From Saprospiraceae bacterium (lineage in GTDB: Bacteria; Bacteroidota; Bacteroidia; Chitinophagales; Saprospiraceae), in contig JAHDHU010000002.1 in assembly GCA_020631135.1 (NCBI GenBank), forward strand, positions 1 to 60,539: a DNA stretch of 60,539 nucleotides, in the 5' to 3' direction. This document shows positions 37,578-45,007 of this stretch, piece after piece. The translations under genes and the position numbers were made by a program. The notes below the pieces were generated by a model, which was not told the DNA's origin, did no database searches, and saw only the letters and a program-made list of their open reading frames with translations. The stretch's first letter is position 1. Each line of letters begins with the position of its first letter.

Positions 37578-37592
37578 TGCAACACCGTTGCA
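37578..37592. promoter_or_regulatory. Candidate operator palindrome TGCAACaccGTTGCA
   Basis: Perfect 6-3-6 inverted repeat 16 bp after the Fur-family stop codon. Its right arm contains the TTG (37588-37590) that serves as the predicted -33 element of the merC-like gene, the classic position for a repressor. Binding by the adjacent Fur-family protein is inferred. Confidence 0.6.
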
Positions 37593-37616
37593 TTTATAAA
37601 AATTGTCTTACTTTTG
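37588..37616 (+). promoter_or_regulatory. Promoter of the merC-like gene: TTG-N18-TACTTTTG
   Basis: TTG at 37588-37590 and TACTTTTG at 37609-37616 are separated by 18 bp, matching the Bacteroidota TTG-N17-23-TAnnTTTG pattern. The -7 element ends only 5 nt before the ATG at 37622, so the transcript would have almost no leader. Confidence 0.6.
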
Positions 37617-37621
37617 TATCG

Positions 37622-38005
37622 ATGAAAAATCACGTAGAGCAGAAATTAGATTTTTGGGGCATTGGTGTTGGCATAGCCTGTGCTATACATTGTGCGGTTT
37701 TTCCAATAATTTTTGCTGGAGGCCTTTTTGCTGGAGTAGCATGGTTAGATCATATGTACTTAGATCTTATATTCCTTGCGATCAGTATTTATTTGGGGTT
37801 TAATTCATTGATAAAGTCTTACTTAAATCTTCATAAAAATTTGTTGCCGATTGGAGTGGCTTTTCTTGGTATGACCATAATTTCTTATGTATTGCTAGCG
37901 CACCTATGCGATTACATCGTTTTACCTGCTCTTGGAGGTATTTTATTGGCGGTAGCGCACTTCTTAAACTTCCGATTGGTCTCTAATTTTAAACAAACCA
38001 CTTGA
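37622..38005 (+). CDS. MerC-domain membrane protein
   Basis: A 127-residue protein with four predicted membrane helices. The start at 37622 is chosen over 37577 because the upstream 15 residues lie across the operator and promoter. The first helix carries the MerC cysteine motif (Cys20-AIH-Cys24, in GIACAIHCAVFPI), and a second Cys lies in HLCDY. MerC proteins move Hg2+ in mercury resistance, but in Bacteroidota MerC-domain genes often sit beside Fur/Zur genes without any mer operon, as here, suggesting another soft or transition metal. No merA, merP or merR is present. Likely repressed by the neighbouring Fur-family protein. Confidence 0.8.
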   Translation: MKNHVEQKLDFWGIGVGIACAIHCAVFPIIFAGGLFAGVAWLDHMYLDLIFLAISIYLGFNSLIKSYLNLHKNLLPIGVAFLGMTIISYVLLAHLCDYIVLPALGGILLAVAHFLNFRLVSNFKQTT

Positions 38006-38029
38006 TCTTAATTAGTCCATGTCTTAATT

Positions 38030-38041
38030 ACTTTGCAAAGT
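38030..38041. repeat. 12-bp palindrome ACTTTGCAAAGT
   Basis: Perfect palindrome between the merC-like and HupE/UreJ-like genes. It shares the TTGCAA core with the palindrome at 37578-37592 and may be a second, weaker operator; it is 86 bp upstream of the next -7 element. Confidence 0.4.
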
Positions 38042-38126
38042 ATGCAGTTGGGCTTGGTATCATAAGCAAAATCCTAGAGCTCTAAAATTGGGAAGACACA
38101 AGCGATTTTGAAAATCTTCAAGGTTG

Positions 38127-38134
38127 TAAATTTG
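38127..38134 (+). promoter_or_regulatory. Putative -7 element (TAAATTTG) for the HupE/UreJ-like gene
   Basis: Exact TAnnTTTG match 19 nt before the ATG at 38154, with a TTTG at 38107-38110 (spacing 16, one short of the usual range). Predicted leader about 14 nt. Confidence 0.5.
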
Positions 38135-38153
38135 TATTCATAAAACTATCAAA

Positions 38154-38717
38154 ATGTTTCAGGCTTATCTTGAATTAGGTTTCGATCATATATTAGATCC
38201 AAATGGCTATGATCATATACTTTTTGTAGTGGCTTTGTCAGGAGTTTATCTACTGAGAGACTGGAAAAAGGTCCTGATTTTGGTCACTGCATTTACCTTG
38301 GGTCATTCATTGACCTTAGCGCTTTCAGCCTTAGATGTCGTCTCGATAAACGCTGAGCTTGTGGAGTTTTTAATTCCAGTTACTATAATTTTGACCTGTC
38401 TTTACAATATTTTATTTTATACTTCTTATAGGGAGAAAAATGTTAATCTCAATTATTATTTGGCCGCTGGATTTGGTTTAATTCATGGACTTGGATTCTC
38501 TAATTACTTCAAAGCGATATTGGGAAAGGAAGAAAGTATTGTAATGCCGCTTTTGGCGTTTAATATTGGTGTTGAATTGGGGCAGGTGATTATTGTCATG
38601 ATTAGTTTATTGCTAGGACAATTACTCGTAGGCGTTTTTGGATTGAAACAAAGAACTTGGATTTTAATCGTTTCTGCGACAATTGCCTTATGGGCATTTT
38701 ATTTAATGATCGGTTAG
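38154..38717 (+). CDS. HupE/UreJ-family membrane protein (putative metal transporter)
   Basis: A 187-residue protein with about six membrane helices. Conserved histidine motifs of the HupE/UreJ family are visible: GFDHILDPNGYDHILFV at the N-terminus, FTLGHSLTLALS near 46-58, and GLIHGLGFSNYF near 110. HupE and UreJ proteins carry nickel or cobalt in hydrogenase and urease clusters, but this second subfamily is widespread in Bacteroidota with unknown metal. No hydrogenase or urease genes are here; the neighbours are a Fur-family repressor, a MerC-like protein and an MbnP-like lipoprotein, so a role in metal uptake or efflux is inferred. The MbnP-like gene follows 47 bp later, likely in the same transcript. 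Confidence 0.78.
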   Translation: MFQAYLELGFDHILDPNGYDHILFVVALSGVYLLRDWKKVLILVTAFTLGHSLTLALSALDVVSINAELVEFLIPVTIILTCLYNILFYTSYREKNVNLNYYLAAGFGLIHGLGFSNYFKAILGKEESIVMPLLAFNIGVELGQVIIVMISLLLGQLLVGVFGLKQRTWILIVSATIALWAFYLMIG

Positions 38718-38764
38718 GCCAACAATTATTACTAGTATACGTTACAAACAAACAACTATTAAAG

Positions 38765-39496
38765 ATGAAACGACTTATTGGTTTGAGTTTTTTGATCGTG
38801 TTTCTTGCGATGGGTTGTTGCAATAATGAGGGTACGACCTTAGAATTACATTTTAAGTTAGAATATGGAGGTGAAGACCTTGTCATGTTTGAAGATGTAG
38901 AATACCCCAATGGAATGAGTATGTTCTTTAACCGATTTAGCTTTTATATTTCCGATCTTAATATCCAAAATCAAATACAGGAAACCAGGTACCTTAATTT
39001 AACCGAGTCTCATGCAGATGCAAGTTCAGCAGCTGAAGGGTACGTTTGGTCGATTTCAGGCTTAGAAGGACTCGAAATAAATAATATTTCTTTTAACATA
39101 GGACTTGATTCTGACGTCAATGCCACCTTGCCTTCCGATTACAATTCGCGAAATGACCTTTCTTTATCAAGCGAATATTGGACACCTTGGGATAGCTACA
39201 TTTTTTCTAAAACTGAAGGGAGATTGGATACCGATGGTGATGGACAAAAAGAACTAGGTATCGCTTTGCATCTCGGTTTGGATGAAGCATTCAGATCTGT
39301 TTCTTTGCCGGCGAGTATTAGTCTGACCGAAGGCGAGAGTGCTGACGCTTATATAATTATTGATCTAAAACAATTATTCGAAAGCTCTAATGGCATCTAT
39401 GATATTGTCAGCGTTCCTCAAATTCATCAGACCAATACGATGAATGAGATCAACGAATTGGCGGATAACATGGTAAACGCCATTTCAATTAGATAA
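38765..39496 (+). CDS. MbnP-like lipoprotein
   Basis: A 243-residue lipoprotein. The start at 38765 gives a clean lipobox (LAMGC, Cys18); the longer frame from 38657 overlaps the previous gene. The body resembles the MbnP family: LELHFKLEYGGEDL near the mature N-terminus, FFNRFSFYISDLNI, ISFNIGLDSDVNATLPSDYN, and SSEYWTPWDSYIFSKTEGRL, where tryptophan-rich strands are conserved. MbnP binds copper in methanotrophs and is linked to methanobactin handling; its Bacteroidota relatives are little studied. The usual MbnH di-haem partner is absent here. Cluster context supports a metal-binding role. Confidence 0.7.
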   Translation: MKRLIGLSFLIVFLAMGCCNNEGTTLELHFKLEYGGEDLVMFEDVEYPNGMSMFFNRFSFYISDLNIQNQIQETRYLNLTESHADASSAAEGYVWSISGLEGLEINNISFNIGLDSDVNATLPSDYNSRNDLSLSSEYWTPWDSYIFSKTEGRLDTDGDGQKELGIALHLGLDEAFRSVSLPASISLTEGESADAYIIIDLKQLFESSNGIYDIVSVPQIHQTNTMNEINELADNMVNAISIR

Positions 39497-39554
39497 TTAT
39501 TTGGGCGACTCCCCTCGATCTGTCGATGCATCGGGGTCAGGCTATTCGTTCATA

Positions 39555-39572
39555 TACCGCTGTACAGCGGTA
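39555..39572. repeat. 18-bp perfect palindrome TACCGCTGTACAGCGGTA
   Basis: Self-complementary over all 18 bases and GC-richer than its surroundings. It follows a GC-rich imperfect hairpin by about 18 bp. Looks like part of an extragenic repeat; no second copy is in the window. Confidence 0.7.
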
Positions 39573-39751
39573 ACCCACTTCTATCCTTGTCGCAAATTGG
39601 TTGAGAATCTAGCTTTTATTTAAGTTGAGTTTTGTTATAAATAATCTTCCCAAAATCGTCTCTTGTTTTGTTTTATAAAATATAATTGATTTTCATTTCA
39701 GTAATCCCGATGGCATTTATATATTGGAGCTATTATAGAGTTTAAGTTCCT

Positions 39752-39788
39752 AATCTCTCTTACTGACTAAGTAGGGGAGATTTTTTAT
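39752..39788 (+). terminator. Strong terminator without an adjacent gene
   Basis: A 13-bp stem (39752-39764 with 39770-39782, two G-T pairs), 5-nt loop and T6 tail. Plus-strand orientation only. Nearest plus-strand stop is 255 bp upstream. Confidence 0.85.
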
Positions 39789-39865
39789 TTATGTATTTGG
39801 AACTATTCAACTTATTACTTATTAACAAAATCCCAAATCTCAAATCCCACTATCAGATCTAATTT

Positions 39866-39904
39866 CTAAAAATCTAAAAATCTAAAAATCTAAAAATCTA
39901 AAAT
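39866..39904. repeat. Tandem 8-bp repeat (CTAAAAAT x4 plus a 7-bp partial)
   Basis: Four exact copies at 39866-39897 and a shortened fifth. The array ends directly at the stop codon of the TfoX-like gene (39905). Confidence 0.9.
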
Positions 39905-40243
39905 CTATTTCTTCTTTCCTTTCTTTTTCGCCACTGCTAAATCGTAAGATTTTTGAGCCCACTCCGTTAAAGACTTTTGATTTTCTATAATTTCAATTGG
40001 TACTTCGTAATACGGCATTTTCATTTTTTTGCCGGGTACTTGCCAAGCTTCCATTCCGTACTTTTCATAATCCGCGCGATTAGTATCATCTACTTTAAGT
40101 CTGAATACATTTCCCATCACTCCTCCAAAACAAATTCCATCTTTAAAGATTCCGATGCTTCCAAACATTTTCTTAAACTCACATTCACCGAAAGGTGCCA
40201 TCACTTCTTTGACAAATTCGATGTACTCTTCAGTGTTTTTCAT
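39905..40243 (-). CDS. TfoX/Sxy N-terminal domain protein
   Basis: A 112-residue single-domain protein. The TfoX N-terminal pattern is present: KKMFGSIGIFKDGICFGGVMGNVFRLKVDD, then YEKYGMEAWQVPGKKMKMPYYEVP, and a Lys-rich tail. In gammaproteobacteria TfoX/Sxy activates competence genes, but that needs a C-terminal domain missing here; single-domain relatives are common in Bacteroidota and their role is unknown. Its start overlaps the stop of the upstream sialidase-like gene by 4 bp on the same strand. Confidence 0.8.
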   Translation of the reverse strand: MKNTEEYIEFVKEVMAPFGECEFKKMFGSIGIFKDGICFGGVMGNVFRLKVDDTNRADYEKYGMEAWQVPGKKMKMPYYEVPIEIIENQKSLTEWAQKSYDLAVAKKKGKKK

Positions 40244-41571
40244 TTTTCACTTTTTATATCTATGAGTGCAGTCCAAACACTTAGTTTAAATTTATCTAAC
40301 CGGGTCCAAATAGGTCTGACTTGTCCATCATAGGCTGAAATGTCATTATAATCTCCAAAAAATACGTTAGGATCAGGTATAAAAGGCGATTCACTGATTT
40401 TTAAATTTCTAAAATTCTCACCTCCGTCGGTAGAAACTGCTAAATATACCTCTGTTTCGTTTTTGTTCGAGAGGTCATTTCGTCGATCGTAAAATACGAT
40501 GTAAATATATCCGGTGATTGGATCTACATCCATCCAATTTAAAAACTGGTGTTTTCCGGGTTTATCGTCATTTACTCGCTTAGGTGTACTCCAAGTATTT
40601 CCTTGATCCGTGGATTTAGAAATCCATATATCAGTATCATTTTCACCGTTTCTCTGATCAGACCAATTGACATAAATCGTTCCAGCAAAAGGTCCATCGC
40701 TCAAATCTACTTCTGATACAGTCATGCCATTGCATCTGCTTAGTCCTGGTATATCAAATGTCCAACCTCCGGGCTGATCTGCAATTACGATATCTTCACC
40801 TAACCAGCTTTCTCCTTTGTCAGTGGATCGATCAAAATATAATTTTTCATCATAACACCATGCTACATATAAGTCTCCGTTATTTGAAACTGATGGCACA
40901 GCACCTTCTGTGGTCTGGTCTCCGTCCAAGCAGTCACCTTCAAATTGACTAATTGATTTTGGCTCGGTCCAAGATTCGCCTTGGTCATCTGAGCGAGTAA
41001 ATAAAATTCGGGACTTATCATTTGGACTTTTAGAATTATAGAGATCAAACTCAGTCCATGTCATGTAAAGTGTATTGTCTTTAGGATCGATCGCCATCCA
41101 TTGTTTATCTTGATCTTTTGGACTATCTGGTCGAGTAAAACTACCGTCGGACCAAGTCTTTCCAGCATCAGTAGATTTTTGGATAACGATTCTATCTAAA
41201 AATGACTCATCACGCCAAGCCATATTTTTAGGATTTGACAAATGAGAATAATAGAATGTGCCATTATAATCTGCTCTAATAACAGGATCGCCATAAACTC
41301 CATAAGAAGAAGTGAGTTTGTCAATTGTCCAATTTTTTCCACCATCCATTGATTGGTATACATTATCTAAGACACTGCCAGCGACAATATTTTTTGGATT
41401 AATTGGGTTTATGCATATGGAAGGTTCGCATGGTCCAACAAAGCCAGAGGCTTGTTCTATTTTTACGTTAACAAATTCACTTTCGATCGGGAGTATTATT
41501 TTTTTTGCACTTTCTCGATTGCAGGCAAATCCAAAAAATATCAAACAAGACCAAATCCATAAATTCTTCAT
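40240..41571 (-). CDS. Sialidase-fold (BNR/Asp-box) lipoprotein
   Basis: A 443-residue lipoprotein (lipobox GFAC, Cys17). The mature part is a beta propeller with at least six Asp-box motifs of the form S-x-D-x-G-x-x-W: SMDGGKNW, STDAGKTW, SDDQGESW, STDKGESW, STDQGNTW and STDGGENF. The catalytic Arg triad and Tyr/Glu pair of true sialidases cannot be confirmed from reading alone, and the Asp box also occurs in photosystem assembly factors, glycosidases and plain binding propellers. Probably outer-membrane or periplasmic, binding or cleaving a glycan. Operonic with the TfoX-like gene; divergent from the LytS-type kinase gene with about 40 bp between. Confidence 0.8.
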   Translation of the reverse strand: MKNLWIWSCLIFFGFACNRESAKKIILPIESEFVNVKIEQASGFVGPCEPSICINPINPKNIVAGSVLDNVYQSMDGGKNWTIDKLTSSYGVYGDPVIRADYNGTFYYSHLSNPKNMAWRDESFLDRIVIQKSTDAGKTWSDGSFTRPDSPKDQDKQWMAIDPKDNTLYMTWTEFDLYNSKSPNDKSRILFTRSDDQGESWTEPKSISQFEGDCLDGDQTTEGAVPSVSNNGDLYVAWCYDEKLYFDRSTDKGESWLGEDIVIADQPGGWTFDIPGLSRCNGMTVSEVDLSDGPFAGTIYVNWSDQRNGENDTDIWISKSTDQGNTWSTPKRVNDDKPGKHQFLNWMDVDPITGYIYIVFYDRRNDLSNKNETEVYLAVSTDGGENFRNLKISESPFIPDPNVFFGDYNDISAYDGQVRPIWTRLDKFKLSVWTALIDIKSEK

Positions 41572-41612
41572 GATTAAATTAATTTCTAGAGCTTAAATTT
41601 AGATTTTATTTG

Positions 41613-43271
41613 ATGAGTTACACAAAAGCAGTCTTCTTTATCTTATGCAGTTTTGCTCTCCATGGACAATTGACTATCGAGCCTGTCTGGGAGTTGGCAG
41701 AATGTCAAGTGATCGGTTTAGCCGAAAATAACGCAGACATATTATTTTGGGATCTCGATGGTAATGGCTTTACTTATGACGGTTCGGGAGTGTCCCGATT
41801 TTCGAAGCAAATGCCGCAAAATGTAAATGCACCTTTAAACTTCGATGCCAATGCCTTGACCTTTGAAGAAAAAACCGTGGTTTTACCTTCAATGATAACC
41901 TGTGCGTTAAAGGCAGATTCAAGCATTTATATTGGAACAGAAAATGGCCTTTTTCAATCTACAATTCCTCTTGACGTTGTCGCTCAACAGTTTTATAGGG
42001 ATGATTTACCCAATTTGGGCTTTGTCCAGTCCATATTGAAAGAAAGAGATTATCTCATTTTTAGTGACAGCACGCATATTCTCATTTGGGATGAACTTAG
42101 GAATCAGTTTTTTAGTCTTCCAAATACCATAGGTGTAATCTCTTCAATAAAAATGGATGAATATGGTCAGATGTTTTTTGCTTCCGCAAGTGGTTTACAT
42201 AAATTGAATTTGGACAAGTCAAAAAACTTGAAGGTTCCTTTGTTAGAAATTGAAGAAAACGGTTTTGAAGATCTTAGAAGAAGCATCACCATAGATAGTG
42301 GAGATTTATTGCTTTACACGATAAAAGCTAGACATCCCATATTTCAGGATTCTGTGATGATCCATTCAGAACTCAAAGGCAAAAATATTGATCGACAGCA
42401 ATTGCTCAAGTCCAATACTTTTGTTTTGAAAGATTTGAAAGCAGGTGAATATAATCTTAGATTCTTCACGAGAGTAAAAAATCAAAAGAATGCTAATTTC
42501 TCAGATAGCATTCGAATTGAAGTTAAACCGAAAGCCAGGAGTAGTTTTTGGTGGTATGTCTTTGGAACAATCCTACTACTGTTTTTACTTTATGCTGTGA
42601 GCTATTTAAAAAGCCAACAGTTCAACAAAGATATCATCGCACAAAGAGATAAACTGCTTCTCGAGAATAAGGCTTTAAAATTTGAGCAGAAAGCATTGCA
42701 ACTTCAAATGAATCCTCATTTTTTATTTAATGTTTTAAATTCAATTAATGGTATGATCGCCCTTGAAGACAATCAAAATGCCAGAAAATATATCAACGAA
42801 TTTTCGCAATTAATGCGATCTGTATTAAGTCAATCCAGATCAGAAACAATTAGCTTGGAGCAAGAAATAAATTACCTTAAAAAGTATGTGAGTTTAGAGC
42901 GCATAACGAGAAACGAATCCTTTGAATATGATTTTTCAATTGACTCAAATTTGAATTTAGAAAGTCAAATCAAACCTATGATTGTTCAGCCTTTTCTCGA
43001 AAATGCGATTCTTCATGGCTTTAAACAATTAAAAAGACCAGCCATTTTGAAGGTAGATTTTTTAGAAGATGGTGCTGATTTAAAAATTGTAGTGTGGGAC
43101 AATGGAGTTGGTCGTTCTAATTTAGACTTGAATAAAAAACACAAATCTGTAGGTTTATCTGTAGTTCAAGATCGCTTAGGAAAAAATTATGGTTATACAT
43201 TTGATGACCTTAAAGATGAAAATGGTGAACCGCTTGGAACAAAAGTTAATATAAAAATGCCACTGATATGA
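41613..43271 (+). CDS. LytS-type sensor histidine kinase with reduced propeller sensor
   Basis: A 552-residue kinase. The ATG at 41613 is used; a TTG just before it is in frame but unnecessary. Signal peptide 1-19 (ends LHGQ), then about 200 residues of short propeller-like repeats (IYIGTENGLFQS, MFFASASGLHKL), about half the usual sensor length, then a Y_Y_Y-like domain (LKAGEYNLRFFTRV) and one membrane helix near 312-332. The cytoplasmic part is the His_kinase family: phospho-acceptor His369 in QMNPHFLFNVLNSI and an ATP lid with DNGVG. It overlaps the LytTR regulator by 4 bp; the two form a two-component system. Signal unknown. Confidence 0.88.
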   Translation: MSYTKAVFFILCSFALHGQLTIEPVWELAECQVIGLAENNADILFWDLDGNGFTYDGSGVSRFSKQMPQNVNAPLNFDANALTFEEKTVVLPSMITCALKADSSIYIGTENGLFQSTIPLDVVAQQFYRDDLPNLGFVQSILKERDYLIFSDSTHILIWDELRNQFFSLPNTIGVISSIKMDEYGQMFFASASGLHKLNLDKSKNLKVPLLEIEENGFEDLRRSITIDSGDLLLYTIKARHPIFQDSVMIHSELKGKNIDRQQLLKSNTFVLKDLKAGEYNLRFFTRVKNQKNANFSDSIRIEVKPKARSSFWWYVFGTILLLFLLYAVSYLKSQQFNKDIIAQRDKLLLENKALKFEQKALQLQMNPHFLFNVLNSINGMIALEDNQNARKYINEFSQLMRSVLSQSRSETISLEQEINYLKKYVSLERITRNESFEYDFSIDSNLNLESQIKPMIVQPFLENAILHGFKQLKRPAILKVDFLEDGADLKIVVWDNGVGRSNLDLNKKHKSVGLSVVQDRLGKNYGYTFDDLKDENGEPLGTKVNIKMPLI

Positions 43272-43993
43272 AAGCTGTAATTATTGATGATATGGAATTG
43301 GCCCGGGCAAGTTTACGCGCGGATTTAAAATCTCACTGTCCAGAAATCGAATTGGTTGGTGAGGCAGAAGGAGTAGTGAGTGCAGCTAAAATTTTACGAA
43401 ACACGGAAGTTGATTTGATTTTTCTTGATGTTCACATGGAAGATGGAGAAGGCTTTGATCTGTTGGACATTTTACCTGAATTTCGTACGAAAGTCATTTT
43501 TGTAACAGCTTCTGATGAGCATGCAATAAAGGCTTTTCAGTATGCAGCAATTGATTATTTATTAAAACCGATCGATCCGGATTTGTTAAAAAGTGCGGTA
43601 ACCAAATTAAAAGATACACATAGTTTTTCTGAGCTCAGCTCTTCAGTTCTCAAAGAAAATGATCGACACAATTTAGTTTTAAGTACAGCGGAAGAATTAA
43701 GAGTAGCCGAGATAAAGAGTATTGTGAGATGTCAATCAATGGGAAATTATACTCAGTTTTATTTTGATGATGGTTCAAAACTTTTGATTACTAAAACACT
43801 CAAGGAGTATGATGCCATCCTTTCGGATCATGCTTTTATGCGTGTGCATCAATCTCATCTTGTCAATTGCAGATTTATAAAAGCTTATGTAAAAACTGAA
43901 GGCGGTTATTTATTGTTAAAAGATGATGCTCGAGTACCTGTTAGCGTTCGTAAAAAACCAGAAGTGATAAAAGTGGTAAGTAAATTGAAATAA
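43268..43993 (+). CDS. LytTR-family response regulator
   Basis: A 241-residue regulator: receiver domain with Asp7/Asp8 and phospho-acceptor Asp54 (LIFLDVHMEDGEGF), Lys near 103 in YLLKPID, then a LytTR DNA-binding domain from about 135 (IVRCQSMGNYTQFYFDDG, LKEYDAIL, FMRVHQSHLVNCRFI). LytTR domains bind two direct repeats about one or two helical turns apart. The kinase gene overlaps it by 4 bp. A repeat pair of the right geometry lies 860 bp away at 44852-44880, upstream of the SH3 and OmpA-like genes, a plausible target. Confidence 0.92.
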   Translation: MKAVIIDDMELARASLRADLKSHCPEIELVGEAEGVVSAAKILRNTEVDLIFLDVHMEDGEGFDLLDILPEFRTKVIFVTASDEHAIKAFQYAAIDYLLKPIDPDLLKSAVTKLKDTHSFSELSSSVLKENDRHNLVLSTAEELRVAEIKSIVRCQSMGNYTQFYFDDGSKLLITKTLKEYDAILSDHAFMRVHQSHLVNCRFIKAYVKTEGGYLLLKDDARVPVSVRKKPEVIKVVSKLK

Positions 43994-44024
43994 AAATACC
44001 CCGGCCTAAAAAGACCAGGGTATT
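43990..44024 (-). terminator. Terminator, best on the minus strand
   Basis: Interrupted stem (AATACCC with GGGTATT, inner GG/CC and CT/AG pairs, two mismatches, AAAA loop). Read on the minus strand it is followed by TTTTTATTT, so it ends the SH3-protein transcript; on the plus strand the T-run is missing. Confidence 0.7.
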
Positions 44025-44043
44025 ACCAAAGATCATCGTGCGA

Positions 44044-44769
44044 TTAATTACATCCTCTTTCGGACGTTATAATTCTTAATCTGCTTTGTCCGTTTGGCAT
44101 TCGCCGAATACTTACGAACTCATCTAAGCGGATATTGATTTGTTGTAGGTCATTTTTTTCATCATTGATAAAAACAGTTCTCTTTTTGAAGAAATTTCTT
44201 TTGATAGGATCTTCATACATAGCCATCAAGATTTGATATATATCTGCAGGTCTTGCGTTATCGAGGTAGAGTTCTACTTTATAAATTTCTCCTCTATCTT
44301 CTTTTAAATATTTTCCATTTTTTAAAATGTGGGTTATTCTATCACCGCCTCGATTATTTACAGTTGTATCTACAGAAATAAATTCATTACCCATATTATA
44401 ATCTATCCATCCTTCCACAGGATAAATCAGGTCCATTTCCATTTGATTATGCTCAAAATCTAAGTCAGGAATTGGTAATTCAGTTAGAAAGCCATCATGT
44501 ACATAACCTTGTTGACCTTCAAATTCTACCAAAATCCAATTTCCATCAATCCATTCTACTTTAGTATTTAGGTTTTTATTGTGAGATCCATTGATCACAG
44601 TCACTTGCGCTCCGAAAGGAATAATATCTATTGATGACCCATTTACAGGAGACATCCTAAGATTAAGGCCAGATTTCGCCAAAACTCTCAAACTTTGACC
44701 TTCAACGAATGTTGCATGCGCATTAAATGCGAAAGAAAATATTACGATTAAAATTGCTAAGCGTTTCAT
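44044..44769 (-). CDS. Secreted SH3b-domain protein
   Basis: A 241-residue protein with a signal peptide (residues 1-19, ending AHA). A bacterial SH3 domain occupies about 22-95 (LRVLAKSGLNLRMSPVNGSS ... WILVEFEGQQGYVHDGFL), the pattern of periplasmic ligand- or peptidoglycan-binding modules. The remaining 140 residues are an unrecognised alpha/beta region. No enzyme domain is visible. It is convergent to the LytTR regulator and divergent to the OmpA-like gene; the shared upstream region carries the candidate LytTR repeat. Confidence 0.75.
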   Translation of the reverse strand: MKRLAILIVIFSFAFNAHATFVEGQSLRVLAKSGLNLRMSPVNGSSIDIIPFGAQVTVINGSHNKNLNTKVEWIDGNWILVEFEGQQGYVHDGFLTELPIPDLDFEHNQMEMDLIYPVEGWIDYNMGNEFISVDTTVNNRGGDRITHILKNGKYLKEDRGEIYKVELYLDNARPADIYQILMAMYEDPIKRNFFKKRTVFINDEKNDLQQINIRLDEFVSIRRMPNGQSRLRIITSERGCN

Positions 44770-44851
44770 ATTATTTTAATTTTGTGGTAAGAAATATGAT
44801 TTACACTTACAAGTTGAGTCTTATTTCATTCCAACCTGATTAAGATTTAGA

Positions 44852-44880
44852 ATTCGTTAGAAGAATTCGAATATTCGTTA
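44852..44880. promoter_or_regulatory. Candidate LytTR binding site: direct repeat ATTCGTTA with 21-bp period
   Basis: ATTCGTTA occurs at 44852-44859 and 44873-44880. Read as 9-mers (TTCGTTAGA and TTCGTTAAA) each fits 7 of 9 positions of the described LytTR consensus [TA][AC][CA]GTTN[AG][TG], with a 12-bp spacer. A 10-bp palindrome CGAATATTCG overlaps the second copy. It lies in the divergent region between the SH3 and OmpA-like genes. Confidence 0.5.
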
Positions 44881-44945
44881 AATGCGAAAAAGAGATAGGG
44901 GAGATCATCCTTAAAACTGTCCTCTATTAGTCATTTGAGCTCTTC

Positions 44946-44981
44946 CAGACAAAACAGTTTTCAGACAAAAAACAGTCTTTT
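44946..44981. repeat. Tandem direct repeat CAGACAAAA..CAGT, 16-bp period
   Basis: Two near-identical units (44946-44961 and 44962-44981) lie 27-62 bp before the OmpA-like start. ACAGTTTT in the first also pairs with AAAACTGT at 44913-44920. Could be a regulator site or a leader structure. Confidence 0.6.
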
Positions 44982-45007
44982 AGTACAGATTACAATATTT
45001 AATAACA

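Larger units (their letters stand above)
39497..39904. other. 408-bp non-coding stretch with palindrome, orphan terminator and tandem repeat
   Basis: No open frame of note and no tRNA. It holds, in order: an imperfect GC-rich hairpin (CCCCTCGAT with ATCGGGG, 39511-39536); a perfect 18-bp palindrome (39555-39572); a strong terminator (39752-39788) more than 250 bp after the nearest plus-strand stop; and an 8-bp tandem repeat (39866-39904). Possible content: a long 3' UTR, a small RNA ending at the terminator, or a REP-like remnant. Confidence 0.55.

Noticed and set aside
38657-38764. Longer start of the MbnP-like gene
   Set aside because: It overlaps the HupE/UreJ-like gene by 61 bp and hides the lipoprotein signal that begins at 38765.
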